Shown here: in pieces, positions 17,136 to 26,144 of the stretch
How the letters are laid out: each line of letters begins with the position of its first letter
How positions within the stretch are numbered: position 1 is the first letter of the stretch
The notes under the pieces: generated by a model
The model's database searches: none
The model's input: the letters and a program-made list of their open reading frames with translations, nothing else
What the model was told of the DNA's origin: nothing
Translations under genes and position numbers: made by a program
NCBI GenBank assembly: GCA_937895705.1
Contig: CALBKM010000034.1
Coordinates: 124,001 to 188,000, forward strand
Length of the DNA: 64,000 nt
Reading direction: 5' to 3'
From: an uncultured Clostridia bacterium
Lineage (GTDB): Bacteria > Bacillota > Clostridia > Lachnospirales > Lachnospiraceae

Positions 17136-19085
17136 TTATTCCAGTTCAAACGCTCCCGTATATAAACGATAGTAGGTTCCCTTCTCGGCAATCAGCTTTT
17201 CATGATTTCCGCGCTCGATAATATGGCCATGATCCAAAACCATAATCACGTCGGAATTCTTAACCGTAGACAAACGGTGGGCAATAACAAATACCGTCCG
17301 TCCTTCCATCAGGGAATCCATACCCTTTTGTACAATCGCTTCGGTACGGGTATCGATAGAAGATGTTGCTTCATCCAAAATCATAACCGGCGGATCCGCC
17401 ACAGCAGCTCTTGCAATGGCAAGAAGCTGACGCTGTCCCTGAGACAAATTCGCTCCGTTTCCGGAAAGCTCCGTCTCATACCCCTTCGGCAGGCGGGTGA
17501 TAAAATCATGCGCACCGACCAACTTTGCCGCCGCAATACACTCTTCCTCCGTAGCATCCAGTTTACCGTAACGAATGTTATCCATTACCGTTCCGGTAAA
17601 CAGATTGGTTTCCTGCAGTACAATTCCGAGAGAGCGGCGCAAATCCGCTTTCTTAATCTTATTAATATTAATACCGTCGTAACGGATTTTTCCGTCCGCA
17701 ATGTCGTAGAATCGGTTAATCAAATTCGTAATGGTGGTTTTTCCCGCACCGGTAGCGCCTACAAAAGCTACCTTCTGGCCCGGCTCCGCAAACACAGACA
17801 CGTTATGCAGTACCATCTTATCCTCTTCGTAACCGAAGTCCACATCATCGAGACGTACATCGCCCCGAAGCAACGTGTACGTAACGCTTCCGTCCGCCTG
17901 ATGGGGATGCTTCCACGCCCAGGTACCGGTACGCTTTTCACTCTCCGTAACGGTTCCGTCCGGAGCCACCACCGCATTGACCAAAGTAACATAGCCGTCG
18001 TCCACCTCCGGCGCCTCATCAATCAAATCAAAAATACGCTCTGCACCCGCAAGACCCATAACAATGGAGTTCACCTGCTGGGATACCTGGCTGATATTTC
18101 CGGTAAACTGTCTCGTCATGTTTAAGAACGGCACAATCATACTGATGGAAAATGTCATTCCGGAAAGGCTCACATTGGTTGCATCGGAAAGCAAAAACGC
18201 TCCGCCGGCCAATGCCACGACAACGTACAATACATTACCTATATTATTTAAAATCGGCATCAACATATTGGCATACTGATTCGCTCTCTTGGAATCCTCG
18301 TAAAGGGCATCATTGATTGCATCAAAATCCGCACCGCTCTGCTTCTCATGGCAGAATACCTTAACAACCTTCTGGCCATTCATCATTTCCTCGATAAAGC
18401 CTTCGGTACGTCCCACCGCTTTCTGTTGACGGACAAAATACAATGCGGAACGACCGCCGATTGCCTTTGTTACCATTGTCATAATCAATACACCCGCTAT
18501 GATAACCAGTGCCATCCAGACGCTGTAATACACCATAAGGAAAAGTGCGGCAGATATGGAAACCACAGCTCGGATGAGGCTCGGTAACGACTGTGATACC
18601 AGCTGGCGCAACGTATCTACATCGTTGGTATAATGGCTCATAATATCGCCGTGGCCGTTTTGATCGAAGTACTTAATCGGCAAATTCTGCATGCGGTCAA
18701 ACATTTCTCCGCGCATCTTCTTTAAATACCCCTGGGTGAGAATCGCTCCCAGCTGTGCGGATACAAACTCCGCCACAATAGACAATACATAAAAAAACGC
18801 AAGACAAAGTACCCATTTCAAAATTTCGCCTTTGGCTCCTGCCCAGTCCCCGGTTCCGGAATATTTCTCAATTACCGCAATAACCTTCTGCATAAATGCC
18901 GCAGGTATGGTACTGATAATTGCCGAAAACACAATACAAACCACAATCACCGGCAACAACACCGGATAAAACTTGAACAGCATTACAACAAGGCGCTTTA
19001 ACATACCCTTATTCATCTTCGGTTTCCCGCCCGACATTCCTTTGGCATCTGCCTGCTTTAACATTTCTTCCTTCTTATTCGGCAT
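17136..19085 (-). CDS. ABC exporter half-transporter, catalytically complete subunit
   Basis: 649 residues: a short basic N-terminus, a six-helix type I exporter membrane domain (about 35-345) and a nucleotide-binding domain (about 400-649). Walker A is GATGAGKTT, the signature is LSQGQRQ, Walker B is VMILDEATSSID with the catalytic Glu, and the H-loop His is in VIAHRLS. The start at 19085 follows GGGAGG; it overlaps the end of the partner gene by 11 bases. Together the two should form a heterodimeric exporter of the BmrCD/LmrCD type, often linked to drug or lipid export. An insertion of about 30 residues before the nucleotide-binding domain (EKRTGTWAWKHPHQADGSVT) is typical of this subgroup. 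Confidence 0.93.
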   Translation of the reverse strand: MPNKKEEMLKQADAKGMSGGKPKMNKGMLKRLVVMLFKFYPVLLPVIVVCIVFSAIISTIPAAFMQKVIAVIEKYSGTGDWAGAKGEILKWVLCLAFFYVLSIVAEFVSAQLGAILTQGYLKKMRGEMFDRMQNLPIKYFDQNGHGDIMSHYTNDVDTLRQLVSQSLPSLIRAVVSISAALFLMVYYSVWMALVIIAGVLIMTMVTKAIGGRSALYFVRQQKAVGRTEGFIEEMMNGQKVVKVFCHEKQSGADFDAINDALYEDSKRANQYANMLMPILNNIGNVLYVVVALAGGAFLLSDATNVSLSGMTFSISMIVPFLNMTRQFTGNISQVSQQVNSIVMGLAGAERIFDLIDEAPEVDDGYVTLVNAVVAPDGTVTESEKRTGTWAWKHPHQADGSVTYTLLRGDVRLDDVDFGYEEDKMVLHNVSVFAEPGQKVAFVGATGAGKTTITNLINRFYDIADGKIRYDGININKIKKADLRRSLGIVLQETNLFTGTVMDNIRYGKLDATEEECIAAAKLVGAHDFITRLPKGYETELSGNGANLSQGQRQLLAIARAAVADPPVMILDEATSSIDTRTEAIVQKGMDSLMEGRTVFVIAHRLSTVKNSDVIMVLDHGHIIERGNHEKLIAEKGTYYRLYTGAFELE

Positions 19086-20829
19086 CGTCGTCACCTCCCT
19101 TATTCTGTGAGGTGTATACCTCTTGATAAATCTCATTGGTGGCAAGGAGCTCCTCATGGGTACCTACCGCAGCAATACGACCGCCGTCCATAATTACAAT
19201 CTTGTCCGCATCCTGTACGGAAGATACTCGCTGCGCAATAATAATCTTGGTGGTTTCCGGAATAAACTCGCGGAACGCCTTACGAATCAATGCATCGGTG
19301 CGGGTATCCACCGCACTGGTGGAGTCGTCCAGAATCAAAATTCTCGGCTTCTTCAAGAGTGCTCTGGCAATACACAAACGCTGCTTCTGGCCGCCGGATA
19401 CATTGGCACCGCCCTGCTCTATGTAAGTATCGTATTTGTCCGGGAAGCTTTCGATAAACTCCGACGCCTGGGCCAGACGACAAGCCTCCATAAGCTCCTC
19501 ATCGGTGGCATCCGGATTTCCCCAGCGAAGATTTTCCTTAATGGTACCGGAGAACAAAACATTCTTCTGCAGCACCACTGCCACCTGGTTACGAAGGGTT
19601 TCCAAATCATAATCCCTTACGTCCGCACCGCCTACCTTTACGGAACCGTCCGTCACATCGTACAAACGGGAAATCAACTGGATCAGAGAGGTCTTGGAAG
19701 AACCGGTACCTCCTAAAATACCCACCGTCTCTCCGGACTTAATCGTAAGATCGATATCAGACAACGCATAGCGGTCTGCGGTTTTGGAATATTTAAAATT
19801 CACATTTTCAAACACCACGGATCCGTCCCTTACCTCATATAACGGGTTCACCGGATTGGTCAGGGAAGTTTTCTCCTCCAGCACTTCCACAATACGCTCC
19901 GCAGACTCTGCCGAGATGGTCAGCATAACAAAAATCATGGAAAGCATCATCAAGGAGCTGAGCACCATAAAGCCGTAGGTAACCATGGACGATATCTGTC
20001 CCACGTCCATAGCCACGCCCTTCGTGGAAATAACAAGGTAAGAACCGAAAGACAAAACAAAAATCATATTCACATACAGACAAAACTGCATAAGCGGACT
20101 GTTTAATACTACGATACGTTCTGCCTTTGTAAAATCTCTGCAGACATCCTCTGCGGCAAAGTTAAACTTTTCCTTCTCATACTCCTCGCGAACAAAGGAC
20201 TTTACCACCCGCATCCCCTTTACATTTTCCTGCACGGACTCGTTCAGGCGGTCATATTTACGGAATACGCTGCGAAACAACGGCATTGCCTTCTTTGCCA
20301 CCATAATGAGACCGAAGGCCAGAATCGGTACTACCACCACAAACATGAGCGCCATCTTTCCGCCCATAATAAAGGCCATCACAATCGCAAAAATGAACAT
20401 GAGGGGACTGCGAATCGCAATACGAATTAACATCATAAAGGACATCTGCACATTGGCAACATCCGTGGTCAAACGGGTTACCAAGGAAGATGCCGAAAAC
20501 TTATCGATGTTCTCAAAGGAATACTCCTGAATCCGATAATATAAATCATGACGCAGATTTTTTGCAAAACCACAGGATGCCTTAGAACCGGTAATTCCTG
20601 CCAAACCGCCGAAGAACAGTGACACGCAGGCCATGGCAAACAATACCAGACCGTGCTTTACAATGACCGAAAACTCACATCCGGCCTTTATCTGATTGAC
20701 CAGCTCCGCAACAACGAACGGAATCAAACATTCCATTACCACTTCGCCGACCATGAGGATCGGGGTCAGTATAGAGACATTTTTGTACTCCCTGACACAC
20801 CCCATCAACTTTTTAAGCATACCAAACAT
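19075..20829 (-). CDS. ABC exporter half-transporter, degenerate-site subunit
   Basis: 584 residues: six-helix membrane domain (about 15-310), then the nucleotide-binding domain. Walker A is GGTGSSKTS, the signature is VSGGQKQR and Walker B is ILILDDSTSAVD: the usual catalytic Glu is Asp. The H-loop also deviates, with Gln in IIAQRVSS where His is normal. Both changes are known marks of the degenerate subunit in heterodimeric exporters such as BmrC or TM287. The start follows GGAGG. First gene of a two-gene operon with the promoter at 20946-20974. The substrate is unknown. Confidence 0.93.
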   Translation of the reverse strand: MFGMLKKLMGCVREYKNVSILTPILMVGEVVMECLIPFVVAELVNQIKAGCEFSVIVKHGLVLFAMACVSLFFGGLAGITGSKASCGFAKNLRHDLYYRIQEYSFENIDKFSASSLVTRLTTDVANVQMSFMMLIRIAIRSPLMFIFAIVMAFIMGGKMALMFVVVVPILAFGLIMVAKKAMPLFRSVFRKYDRLNESVQENVKGMRVVKSFVREEYEKEKFNFAAEDVCRDFTKAERIVVLNSPLMQFCLYVNMIFVLSFGSYLVISTKGVAMDVGQISSMVTYGFMVLSSLMMLSMIFVMLTISAESAERIVEVLEEKTSLTNPVNPLYEVRDGSVVFENVNFKYSKTADRYALSDIDLTIKSGETVGILGGTGSSKTSLIQLISRLYDVTDGSVKVGGADVRDYDLETLRNQVAVVLQKNVLFSGTIKENLRWGNPDATDEELMEACRLAQASEFIESFPDKYDTYIEQGGANVSGGQKQRLCIARALLKKPRILILDDSTSAVDTRTDALIRKAFREFIPETTKIIIAQRVSSVQDADKIVIMDGGRIAAVGTHEELLATNEIYQEVYTSQNKGGDDDAE

Positions 20830-20896
20830 AGCGATGCCTCCTTTAAATTACATGCAGCACCTTGTGACTGTACACCCCACCACAAGGGCGCAGTTC

Positions 20897-20920
20897 CGGG
20901 CACCGTCAATCCGGTGCCCG
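20897..20920 (-). other. Strong leader hairpin before the ABC exporter operon
   Basis: CGGGCACCG pairs perfectly with CGGTGCCCG around a six-base loop. It lies about 70 bases before the start codon and within the transcribed leader. There is no T-run after it, so it is not a standard terminator; it may stabilise the message or take part in control. Confidence 0.6.
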
Positions 20921-20939
20921 AATCCGTATCTTGCACTAA

Positions 20940-20974
20940 TTACCAAGTGTAACACACTCTTTTTTCAATTGCAA
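20940..20974 (-). promoter_or_regulatory. Promoter with an overlapping dyad, ABC exporter operon
   Basis: On the minus strand TTGCAA (20969-20974), 17 bases, TACACT (20946-20951) with an extended TG. An imperfect palindrome TTACACTTGGTAA (20940-20952) covers the -10 element, as expected for a repressor operator of MarR/TetR-like size. No regulator gene is adjacent. Confidence 0.55.
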
Positions 20975-21017
20975 TGCACTGCGCCAAGTTTTTGAAAAAA
21001 GATGAACTCTTCCGTTT

Positions 21018-21956
21018 CTACTCCACCGGCGGCACCGGAAAAGCCGTAGTATCATCGGTCACAATCCTCGCACAATCGTTGTTTTGTGTCATGCCATCGT
21101 ATCCGCCGCCGCACCCGCAGGAGCAGCCGCCGTCATCTGTCGTCGGCAGTTCTCCCAAATCCAACGGTTTAATCGCCAAATTCAGCAACTCTCCTGCCAC
21201 AAACCGCATACATTGGGAATTATCCGGCGCCAAAATACTTCCTTTCGGCACATCGATTTTCCCGGCACTTTCCACACGATACCCCGCAAAATACAGACTT
21301 TGTAAAATCAGGGTCAATCCCACGGTTGCGGTACTGTCATCGGTGCTGAAATCCAACAACTTTGCAAGTCCGTAAAGATTAATGCCCTGACGGACAAAGT
21401 TCGTTTCTTGACTGAATCCGATAAAATTAATCACCGGTACCGGTTCCGTTCCCGTCGTATCGTAGGAGAAACCGTACGGTGCAAACAATTCCAGTTCCAC
21501 AGAGGACGGATTGGTATCCTCATCATACGTCGGTGCTGCTGTATTTGCCGGCAGATAAACCGCCGTCGGGAAGATAGTATCCACATGTCTTCCTGCCGCG
21601 TCAAACAAATCCATCGCAAACAATACGGTAATCTCGGACAATGTTACCACATAGCAATTCGGGCGTCCGGAAAGTGCCTCTACCTGCACTCCTTCTTCTC
21701 CCAACACATAAGTGGCGTCGATTACTTTAATCGATGCAGCGGTTACGGTAGGATAGGTTGCGGCAATATCCACACCCAAATCAAACGTAGCGCAAAGATT
21801 AATACCGATTTCATCATAAATAAGCGGTGCAAACAAACTTAGCACCGAAGGTTCTCCGCATACCGGGTTCACACACACATCCGTACAACCGGCATACAAC
21901 CGCTGCACGGTATTGCTGACAATACGCGAACGGTTGGAACATTTACATTTTGCCAT
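21018..21956 (-). CDS. Unknown protein with cysteine clusters at both ends
   Basis: 312 residues; not recognised. The ATG at 21956 follows AAAGGA; the ATG at 21965 overlaps that site and is less likely. The start MAKCKCSN and the motif 'CTDVCVNPVCGEPS' give five cysteines within the first 40 residues, and the end has the Gly/Cys run 'GGCSCGCGGG' at about 280. The middle is rich in beta-strand-like segments with no membrane helix or signal peptide. Cys/Gly-rich ends of this type occur in some spore-coat or surface proteins, but that is only a possibility. It is divergent from another unknown gene 86 bases away. Confidence 0.8.
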   Translation of the reverse strand: MAKCKCSNRSRIVSNTVQRLYAGCTDVCVNPVCGEPSVLSLFAPLIYDEIGINLCATFDLGVDIAATYPTVTAASIKVIDATYVLGEEGVQVEALSGRPNCYVVTLSEITVLFAMDLFDAAGRHVDTIFPTAVYLPANTAAPTYDEDTNPSSVELELFAPYGFSYDTTGTEPVPVINFIGFSQETNFVRQGINLYGLAKLLDFSTDDSTATVGLTLILQSLYFAGYRVESAGKIDVPKGSILAPDNSQCMRFVAGELLNLAIKPLDLGELPTTDDGGCSCGCGGGYDGMTQNNDCARIVTDDTTAFPVPPVE

Positions 21957-22042
21957 AGTACACATCCTTTACTTTTTTCTATATCATACGTTCTAATTTC
22001 CGCTTTGTGACCATAGCAATAATAAAAAAAGCGGTAAATGTC

Positions 22043-22819
22043 ATGGAACTGTTTCCTTTCGTCGAATCCGGCACGCCTCTGCTTGTGTCCGCATCCGAAA
22101 ACGGTCTTTTTTTACATCCGGTACGCAACGAACGCTTCGGGCATCCGTTTCTTCTTTGCTCCGGTTATAAAAGCGGATTATCCGGCTGTGTCTATAACAA
22201 TTCTTTATATTACACCTACATTAACAAAGAAAACTCCCTGTTACTTCGACGCCTCCGCGAGTCCTCGTTACTGTTCCGTTTGGACAGCACCGACGACGTC
22301 TCCTACCGGGACCCCCGATTAATTGTTTTCCGTAACACCCTGTTTCTTTTTTATCTTGAAGAAACAAAAGGGTCCTACCGTTTGAAACTGTGCCTCCCGT
22401 TTTCCGAAGCAGAACTTCAACTCCCGGATCTTCTCCGGACTGCCTGTTCGGAACCTCCGTTACTCCTCCTTCAGACTGCCGGTCAATACCTGTACCTTTT
22501 TCTTACCGCAAAAGATTCCTGCGTTTCCTATCGCTACTCTCCCGATACTTTTGAGCTTCTGCGTCCGGAAGAAGAACTGCATTCCGAGCTGCAGTCCTCA
22601 TGGAATACCGAAAAAGCACAACTGGAACATAATTTGCAAACCACACTGACGCAATTGGCAGAATGTAATCAGAACCGGCTTCGACTCACACATGAACTGG
22701 ATCTCTCTGCCCATCTTCTGGAACGCGCAAAATCCCAATACAGCGAACTGATGCGGGTTGCGGAACAATATAAACAGGAAGCCGCAAAATGGTACGGAAA
22801 ATACACCGATAGGAATTGA
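22043..22819 (+). CDS. Unknown protein, beta-rich N-terminal half and coiled-coil C-terminal half
   Basis: 258 residues if the ATG at 22043 is used; a GTG at 22007 would add 12 residues. The ribosome site is poor (GCGGTAA), so the start is uncertain. Residues 1-165 contain repeated short strand segments with aromatic ends (GLFLHPVR, NSLYYTYIN, NTLFLFYLEE, YLYLFLTAKD), reminiscent of beta-propeller blades. Residues 180-258 are highly charged with Gln/Glu/Leu heptads and predict a coiled coil. No signal peptide. It is divergent from the cysteine-cluster gene and followed by the thrS leader. No family is recognised. Confidence 0.75.
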   Translation: MELFPFVESGTPLLVSASENGLFLHPVRNERFGHPFLLCSGYKSGLSGCVYNNSLYYTYINKENSLLLRRLRESSLLFRLDSTDDVSYRDPRLIVFRNTLFLFYLEETKGSYRLKLCLPFSEAELQLPDLLRTACSEPPLLLLQTAGQYLYLFLTAKDSCVSYRYSPDTFELLRPEEELHSELQSSWNTEKAQLEHNLQTTLTQLAECNQNRLRLTHELDLSAHLLERAKSQYSELMRVAEQYKQEAAKWYGKYTDRN

Positions 22820-22845
22820 CTTTTTGAATACATTTATAAAAACCC

Positions 22846-22874
22846 TTGACACATAAATGCACCCGTGCTACAAT
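22846..22874 (+). promoter_or_regulatory. thrS promoter
   Basis: A perfect TTGACA (22846-22851), a 17-base spacer and TACAAT (22869-22874). Transcription would begin just before the T-box leader. Confidence 0.85.
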
Positions 22875-22891
22875 GAGCTCAATTAACATAG

Positions 22892-23140
22892 GAAAAGCGT
22901 TAACGGAAAAGAGTAACGCGGACACCGCATCCAGAGAGAGCATCATTTGGTGGAAGATGCTTATGTAGACCCCGCGCGAAAACCATTCTAGAGCTGCAAC
23001 GCCGAAAGGAGAGTAAGTGTTGCCGTACACCTGCGTTAAAGGTTAGGATTTGTTGGAATCCGAAGTGAAAAATTAAGGTGGAACCGTGCATAGAGCACCC
23101 TTAAAAGATGCAATATCTGTATCTTTTAAAGGTGCTTTTC
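22892..23140 (+). promoter_or_regulatory. T-box riboswitch, threonine-specific
   Basis: The leader between the promoter and thrS has the T-box sequence AAGGTGGAACCGTGC at 23075-23089, followed by a terminator: AGCACCC...TTAAAAGAT pairs with ATCTTTTAAAGGTGCT and ends in TTTT (23094-23138). Stem I begins near GCGTT (about 22897) and closes with AACGC (about 22998). An AGTA bulge and inner stems ACGCGG/CCGCG place the specifier loop at about 22978-22987, where ACC (22982-22984), a threonine codon, is the likely specifier. Uncharged tRNA-Thr would favour the antiterminator and switch thrS on. Confidence 0.93.
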
Positions 23141-23177
23141 TTATGTTAATCGATCCTATAAACCTATTTTTAAGAAT

Positions 23178-23222
23178 AACCACCGATACCCGAACCGCGG
23201 GACGGCTCGGGTATCGGTGGTT
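23178..23222 (+). other. Extra 16-bp perfect hairpin between the T-box and thrS
   Basis: AACCACCGATACCCGA (23178-23193) pairs perfectly with 23207-23222 around a 13-base loop. It starts about 38 bases after the T-box terminator and ends 10 bases before the AAAGGAAG ribosome site. No T-run follows, so it is not an intrinsic terminator. Standard T-box leaders do not need it. Confidence 0.8.
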
Positions 23223-23243
23223 ATCACAGAAAGGAAGATGCAT

Positions 23244-25007
23244 ATGAAAATCTACAACAAAAACGGTATCATCGAAGAAGCAAATTTTGACAGCGACTTA
23301 GGTGCGCAGGCTTTGCGCCACACGGCGGCCCACATCTTAGCCCAGGCGGTGAAACGCCTGTATCCGTCGGCCAGATGTGCCATCGGTCCTGCCATCGCCG
23401 ACGGATTCTACTACGATTTCGAATTCGATTTCGAATTTTCCGACCGGCACTTTGAGGAAATCGAAGCAGAAATGAAGAAAATCGCAAAGGAAAATCTGCA
23501 GTTACGACATTTCGTTTTATCCCGGGAAGAAGCTCTAAAACTCATGGCGGATAAAAACGAACCTTACAAAATCGAGCTCATCAACGACCTGCCGAAGGAT
23601 ACGGTATTACAGTTTTATCAGCAGGGAGACTATGTGGAGCTCTGCGCAGGCCCGCATGTCTGCTATACCAGCGCCGTAAAAGCCGTGAAACTTCTGTCCG
23701 TTGCCGGCGCTTACTGGCGAGGTAACGAGAAAAATAAAATGCTGACGCGAATTTACGGCACGGCATTTCCGAACAAAGACCTTTTAGATGCTTATCTGAA
23801 CCGCATGGAAGAAGCCAGAAAACGCGACCACCGTAAACTCGGCAAAGAACTGGGACTGTTTGCCCTGATGGAAGAAGGTCCGGGACTTCCGTTTTTCCTT
23901 CCGAAGGGCATGATTTTAAAGAACCTCCTGATAGACTATTGGAGAAAGATTCATCGCAGAGAAGGATACCTTGAAATCTCTACGCCGATTATGCTCCACC
24001 GTTCTCTTTGGGAAACGTCGGGACACTGGGAGCACTACCGCGAAAACATGTATACGACGGTGGTGGATGATAAGGATTTTGCCATCAAGCCGATGAACTG
24101 TCCGGGGGGCATGCTTGTCTATAAAATGGAGCCTCGTTCCTATCGTGACCTTCCGATGCGTATGGGCGAGCTTGGCATCATCCACCGTAACGAAAAGTCC
24201 GGTACGCTCCACGGTCTTATGCGGGTACGCTGTGCTACGCAAGATGATGCCCACATTTTTATGACGCCGGACCAGATTTCCGACGAAATCAAAGGTGTGG
24301 CACGACTCATTGACGAGTTCTATACGCAGTTCGGCTTTTCCTACCACGTGGAACTGTCCACGCGGCCGGAAAACTCCATCGGCAGCGACGAAGACTGGGA
24401 ACTGGCAACCAACGGCCTGAAAAACGCACTGGACGATTTAAAGCTTCCGTACGTAATTAACGAAGGGGACGGCGCCTTTTACGGCCCGAAGATTGATTTC
24501 CACTTGGAAGACTCCATCGGCAGAACGTGGCAGTGCGGCACGATTCAGTTGGACTTCCAGCTTCCGCAACGCTTTGAGGCAGAATACATCGGTGCCGACG
24601 GTGAGAAGCACCGCCCGATTATGATTCACCGTGTCGTTTTCGGTTCCCTGGAACGCTTTATGGGCGTTCTGATCGAGCACTTTGCCGGAAAATTCCCGCT
24701 GTGGCTGTCCCCGGTACAGGTGAAAATCTTACCGATATCAGATAAGTTCATCGCCTACGCAAAAGAAGTAGAAGCCTCCTTAAAGCAGGAAGGTCTCCGT
24801 TGCGAAATTGATGAGCGTGCGGAAAAAATCGGTTATAAAATCCGGGAAGCCAGAGACTCCCGTGTACCGTACATTATCATTGTGGGCGAAAAAGAGGCTG
24901 AAAGCGGCGCTGTCTCCGTCCGCAAAAGAGATGAGGGAGACTTAGGCAGCATGGTACTTTCCGAATTCATAGAACTACTGAAAAAAGACGGCATTTTCCT
25001 TCCGTAA
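23244..25007 (+). CDS. thrS: Threonine-tRNA ligase lacking the TGS domain
   Basis: 587 residues, shorter than the usual 635-645. It charges tRNA-Thr. The ATG at 23244 follows AAAGGAAG; the protein lacks the roughly 60-residue N-terminal TGS domain and begins almost directly at the editing domain, whose metal/active-site motifs HTAAH (about 26-30) and ELCAGPH are intact. The class II catalytic core is complete: motif 2 region 'GIIHRNEKSGTLHGLMRVR', zinc ligand Cys in MNCPGG, zinc His in PIMIHRVVFGSLERFMGVL (motif 3). The anticodon-binding domain covers about 480-587. Expression is controlled by the threonine T-box upstream. Confidence 0.97.
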   Translation: MKIYNKNGIIEEANFDSDLGAQALRHTAAHILAQAVKRLYPSARCAIGPAIADGFYYDFEFDFEFSDRHFEEIEAEMKKIAKENLQLRHFVLSREEALKLMADKNEPYKIELINDLPKDTVLQFYQQGDYVELCAGPHVCYTSAVKAVKLLSVAGAYWRGNEKNKMLTRIYGTAFPNKDLLDAYLNRMEEARKRDHRKLGKELGLFALMEEGPGLPFFLPKGMILKNLLIDYWRKIHRREGYLEISTPIMLHRSLWETSGHWEHYRENMYTTVVDDKDFAIKPMNCPGGMLVYKMEPRSYRDLPMRMGELGIIHRNEKSGTLHGLMRVRCATQDDAHIFMTPDQISDEIKGVARLIDEFYTQFGFSYHVELSTRPENSIGSDEDWELATNGLKNALDDLKLPYVINEGDGAFYGPKIDFHLEDSIGRTWQCGTIQLDFQLPQRFEAEYIGADGEKHRPIMIHRVVFGSLERFMGVLIEHFAGKFPLWLSPVQVKILPISDKFIAYAKEVEASLKQEGLRCEIDERAEKIGYKIREARDSRVPYIIIVGEKEAESGAVSVRKRDEGDLGSMVLSEFIELLKKDGIFLP

Positions 25008-25092
25008 CCACAAAAGTGATGCCGCATACGTGAAAATACGCAGCGGCACCGGGTGTGGCAAACTCTTGCGTGGCCCTCACGGTTGTACAAAA

Positions 25093-25141
25093 AAGTCGGT
25101 CTCTTATATTTCATAACTGTAAAAACACAAGAGACCGACTT
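25093..25141 (+). terminator. Terminator-like hairpin after thrS
   Basis: AAGTCGGTCTCTT pairs perfectly with AAGAGACCGACTT around a 23-base loop. T-tail is poor, but the stem is strong. A weaker stem GCCGC/GCGGC lies before it at about 25022-25050. Confidence 0.6.
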
Positions 25142-25164
25142 ATAACAATCGGTAAGCAAGAAAT

Positions 25165-25195
25165 GGGGCTGCGCACTCACACATGCGTCAGCCCC
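25165..25195 (-). terminator. Terminator of the first paralogous lipoprotein gene
   Basis: GGGGCTG/CAGCCCC with an inner GCA/TGC; on the minus strand it is followed by ATTTCTT. It begins six bases past the lipoprotein stop. Confidence 0.7.
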
Positions 25196-25201
25196 AAAAG
25201 T

Positions 25202-25978
25202 TTATTCGTACTTAGAAAACAGACCCAACAGTTCCTCCGTCTTATCCTCTACAAAACTGGATACGGTCATGGTAACCGCATAATCACCCAGACTGTAATC
25301 AAACAACTGAATTGCGTAATATGCCATGCCGTTCACATCACACGCCACATAAATCACATCACGCTTTTCCCCACAGAAGGTTACTGTCTTTTTGTACATC
25401 TCATGTACATTAATTCCTGCCTGGGCATAGGTTGCGATTAACACATCCTTCTGGGCAGTCAGCATTCCGTCTACAAAATCATCGTTGCTCATGCTGCCAA
25501 ATGCCAAACGCTCCTGAGTGCTCATCTTCTGGTACATGATGTTCATGGTGGTCATGTCTTCCGCATTCTCGGCACTCATGTCCGTAATCACCTGAAGATT
25601 ACTCATCATATCCTCTGCGGCAGTTCCGGCAAACAGTTCTTCCACATTCTGCGGAAGCTCCTGAAGTTCCTCTGCGGTATAAAACTCCCAGTTTTCATCC
25701 AGCGTACAGGAAATACCCATATACTCGTTTACGTAAACACCGCCCTGTACGCGACCAAGGGAAGTCGTCTTTCCGGTCTCTTCCGGAGCTTGTGTTGCCT
25801 TCGTTTCTTCTTCCTGTGCTGCTTCCGTCGGGGTTACATCGGTATCGTCCTTTTCCTGCTCATCGCTGACTGCCGGAGTAATCTTTCCGGAAATATCCTC
25901 CGCATCCTTACCTCCGCATGCTGCGAATGCCATAGCCATTGCAAGTGCCATTACCAATCCTGTTACTTTTTTTCTCAT
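25202..25978 (-). CDS. Lipoprotein, paralogue of the adjacent gene
   Basis: 258 residues, not matched to a named family. A lipoprotein signal ends in FAAC with Cys21, so it is membrane-anchored outside the cell. Residues 25-70 are a low-complexity Thr/Glu/Ala linker. The folded part starts at 'GRVQGGVYVNEYMGISCTLD' and contains 'WEFYTAEELQELPQNVEELF'; this resembles proteins that begin with a short beta region around 'Y.N.y.gis...p..W'. The C-terminal half ends in FVEDKTEELLGLFSKYE. It shares the same architecture and most of these segments with the neighbouring lipoprotein. The start follows GGAG. Confidence 0.88.
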   Translation of the reverse strand: MRKKVTGLVMALAMAMAFAACGGKDAEDISGKITPAVSDEQEKDDTDVTPTEAAQEEETKATQAPEETGKTTSLGRVQGGVYVNEYMGISCTLDENWEFYTAEELQELPQNVEELFAGTAAEDMMSNLQVITDMSAENAEDMTTMNIMYQKMSTQERLAFGSMSNDDFVDGMLTAQKDVLIATYAQAGINVHEMYKKTVTFCGEKRDVIYVACDVNGMAYYAIQLFDYSLGDYAVTMTVSSFVEDKTEELLGLFSKYE

Positions 25979-26111
25979 TGTAGTTTCTCCTCTCTTTTAT
26001 TGAACGATGCACCATCTTGGTGCGTCGTCTGTTATTTACTGTTATTATGATACTATCATTTAGATAATATGTCAACCCCTAATTTTAAATTTCTTAAAAA
26101 AATTTAAATGA

Positions 26112-26135
26112 GCTACGCAGGTATCTCTGCGTAGC
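26112..26135 (-). terminator. Terminator of the second paralogous lipoprotein gene
   Basis: GCTACGCAG pairs perfectly with CTGCGTAGC around a six-base loop, followed on the minus strand by A/T-rich sequence with a T-run (26093-26101). Confidence 0.85.
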
Positions 26136-26144
26136 CCTAATCTC

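Noticed and set aside
21985..22000. CATACGTT as a possible sigma-E (sporulation) -10 element before the unknown gene at 22043
   Set aside because: No matching -35 at the right distance; a short match in A/T-rich DNA is not enough.
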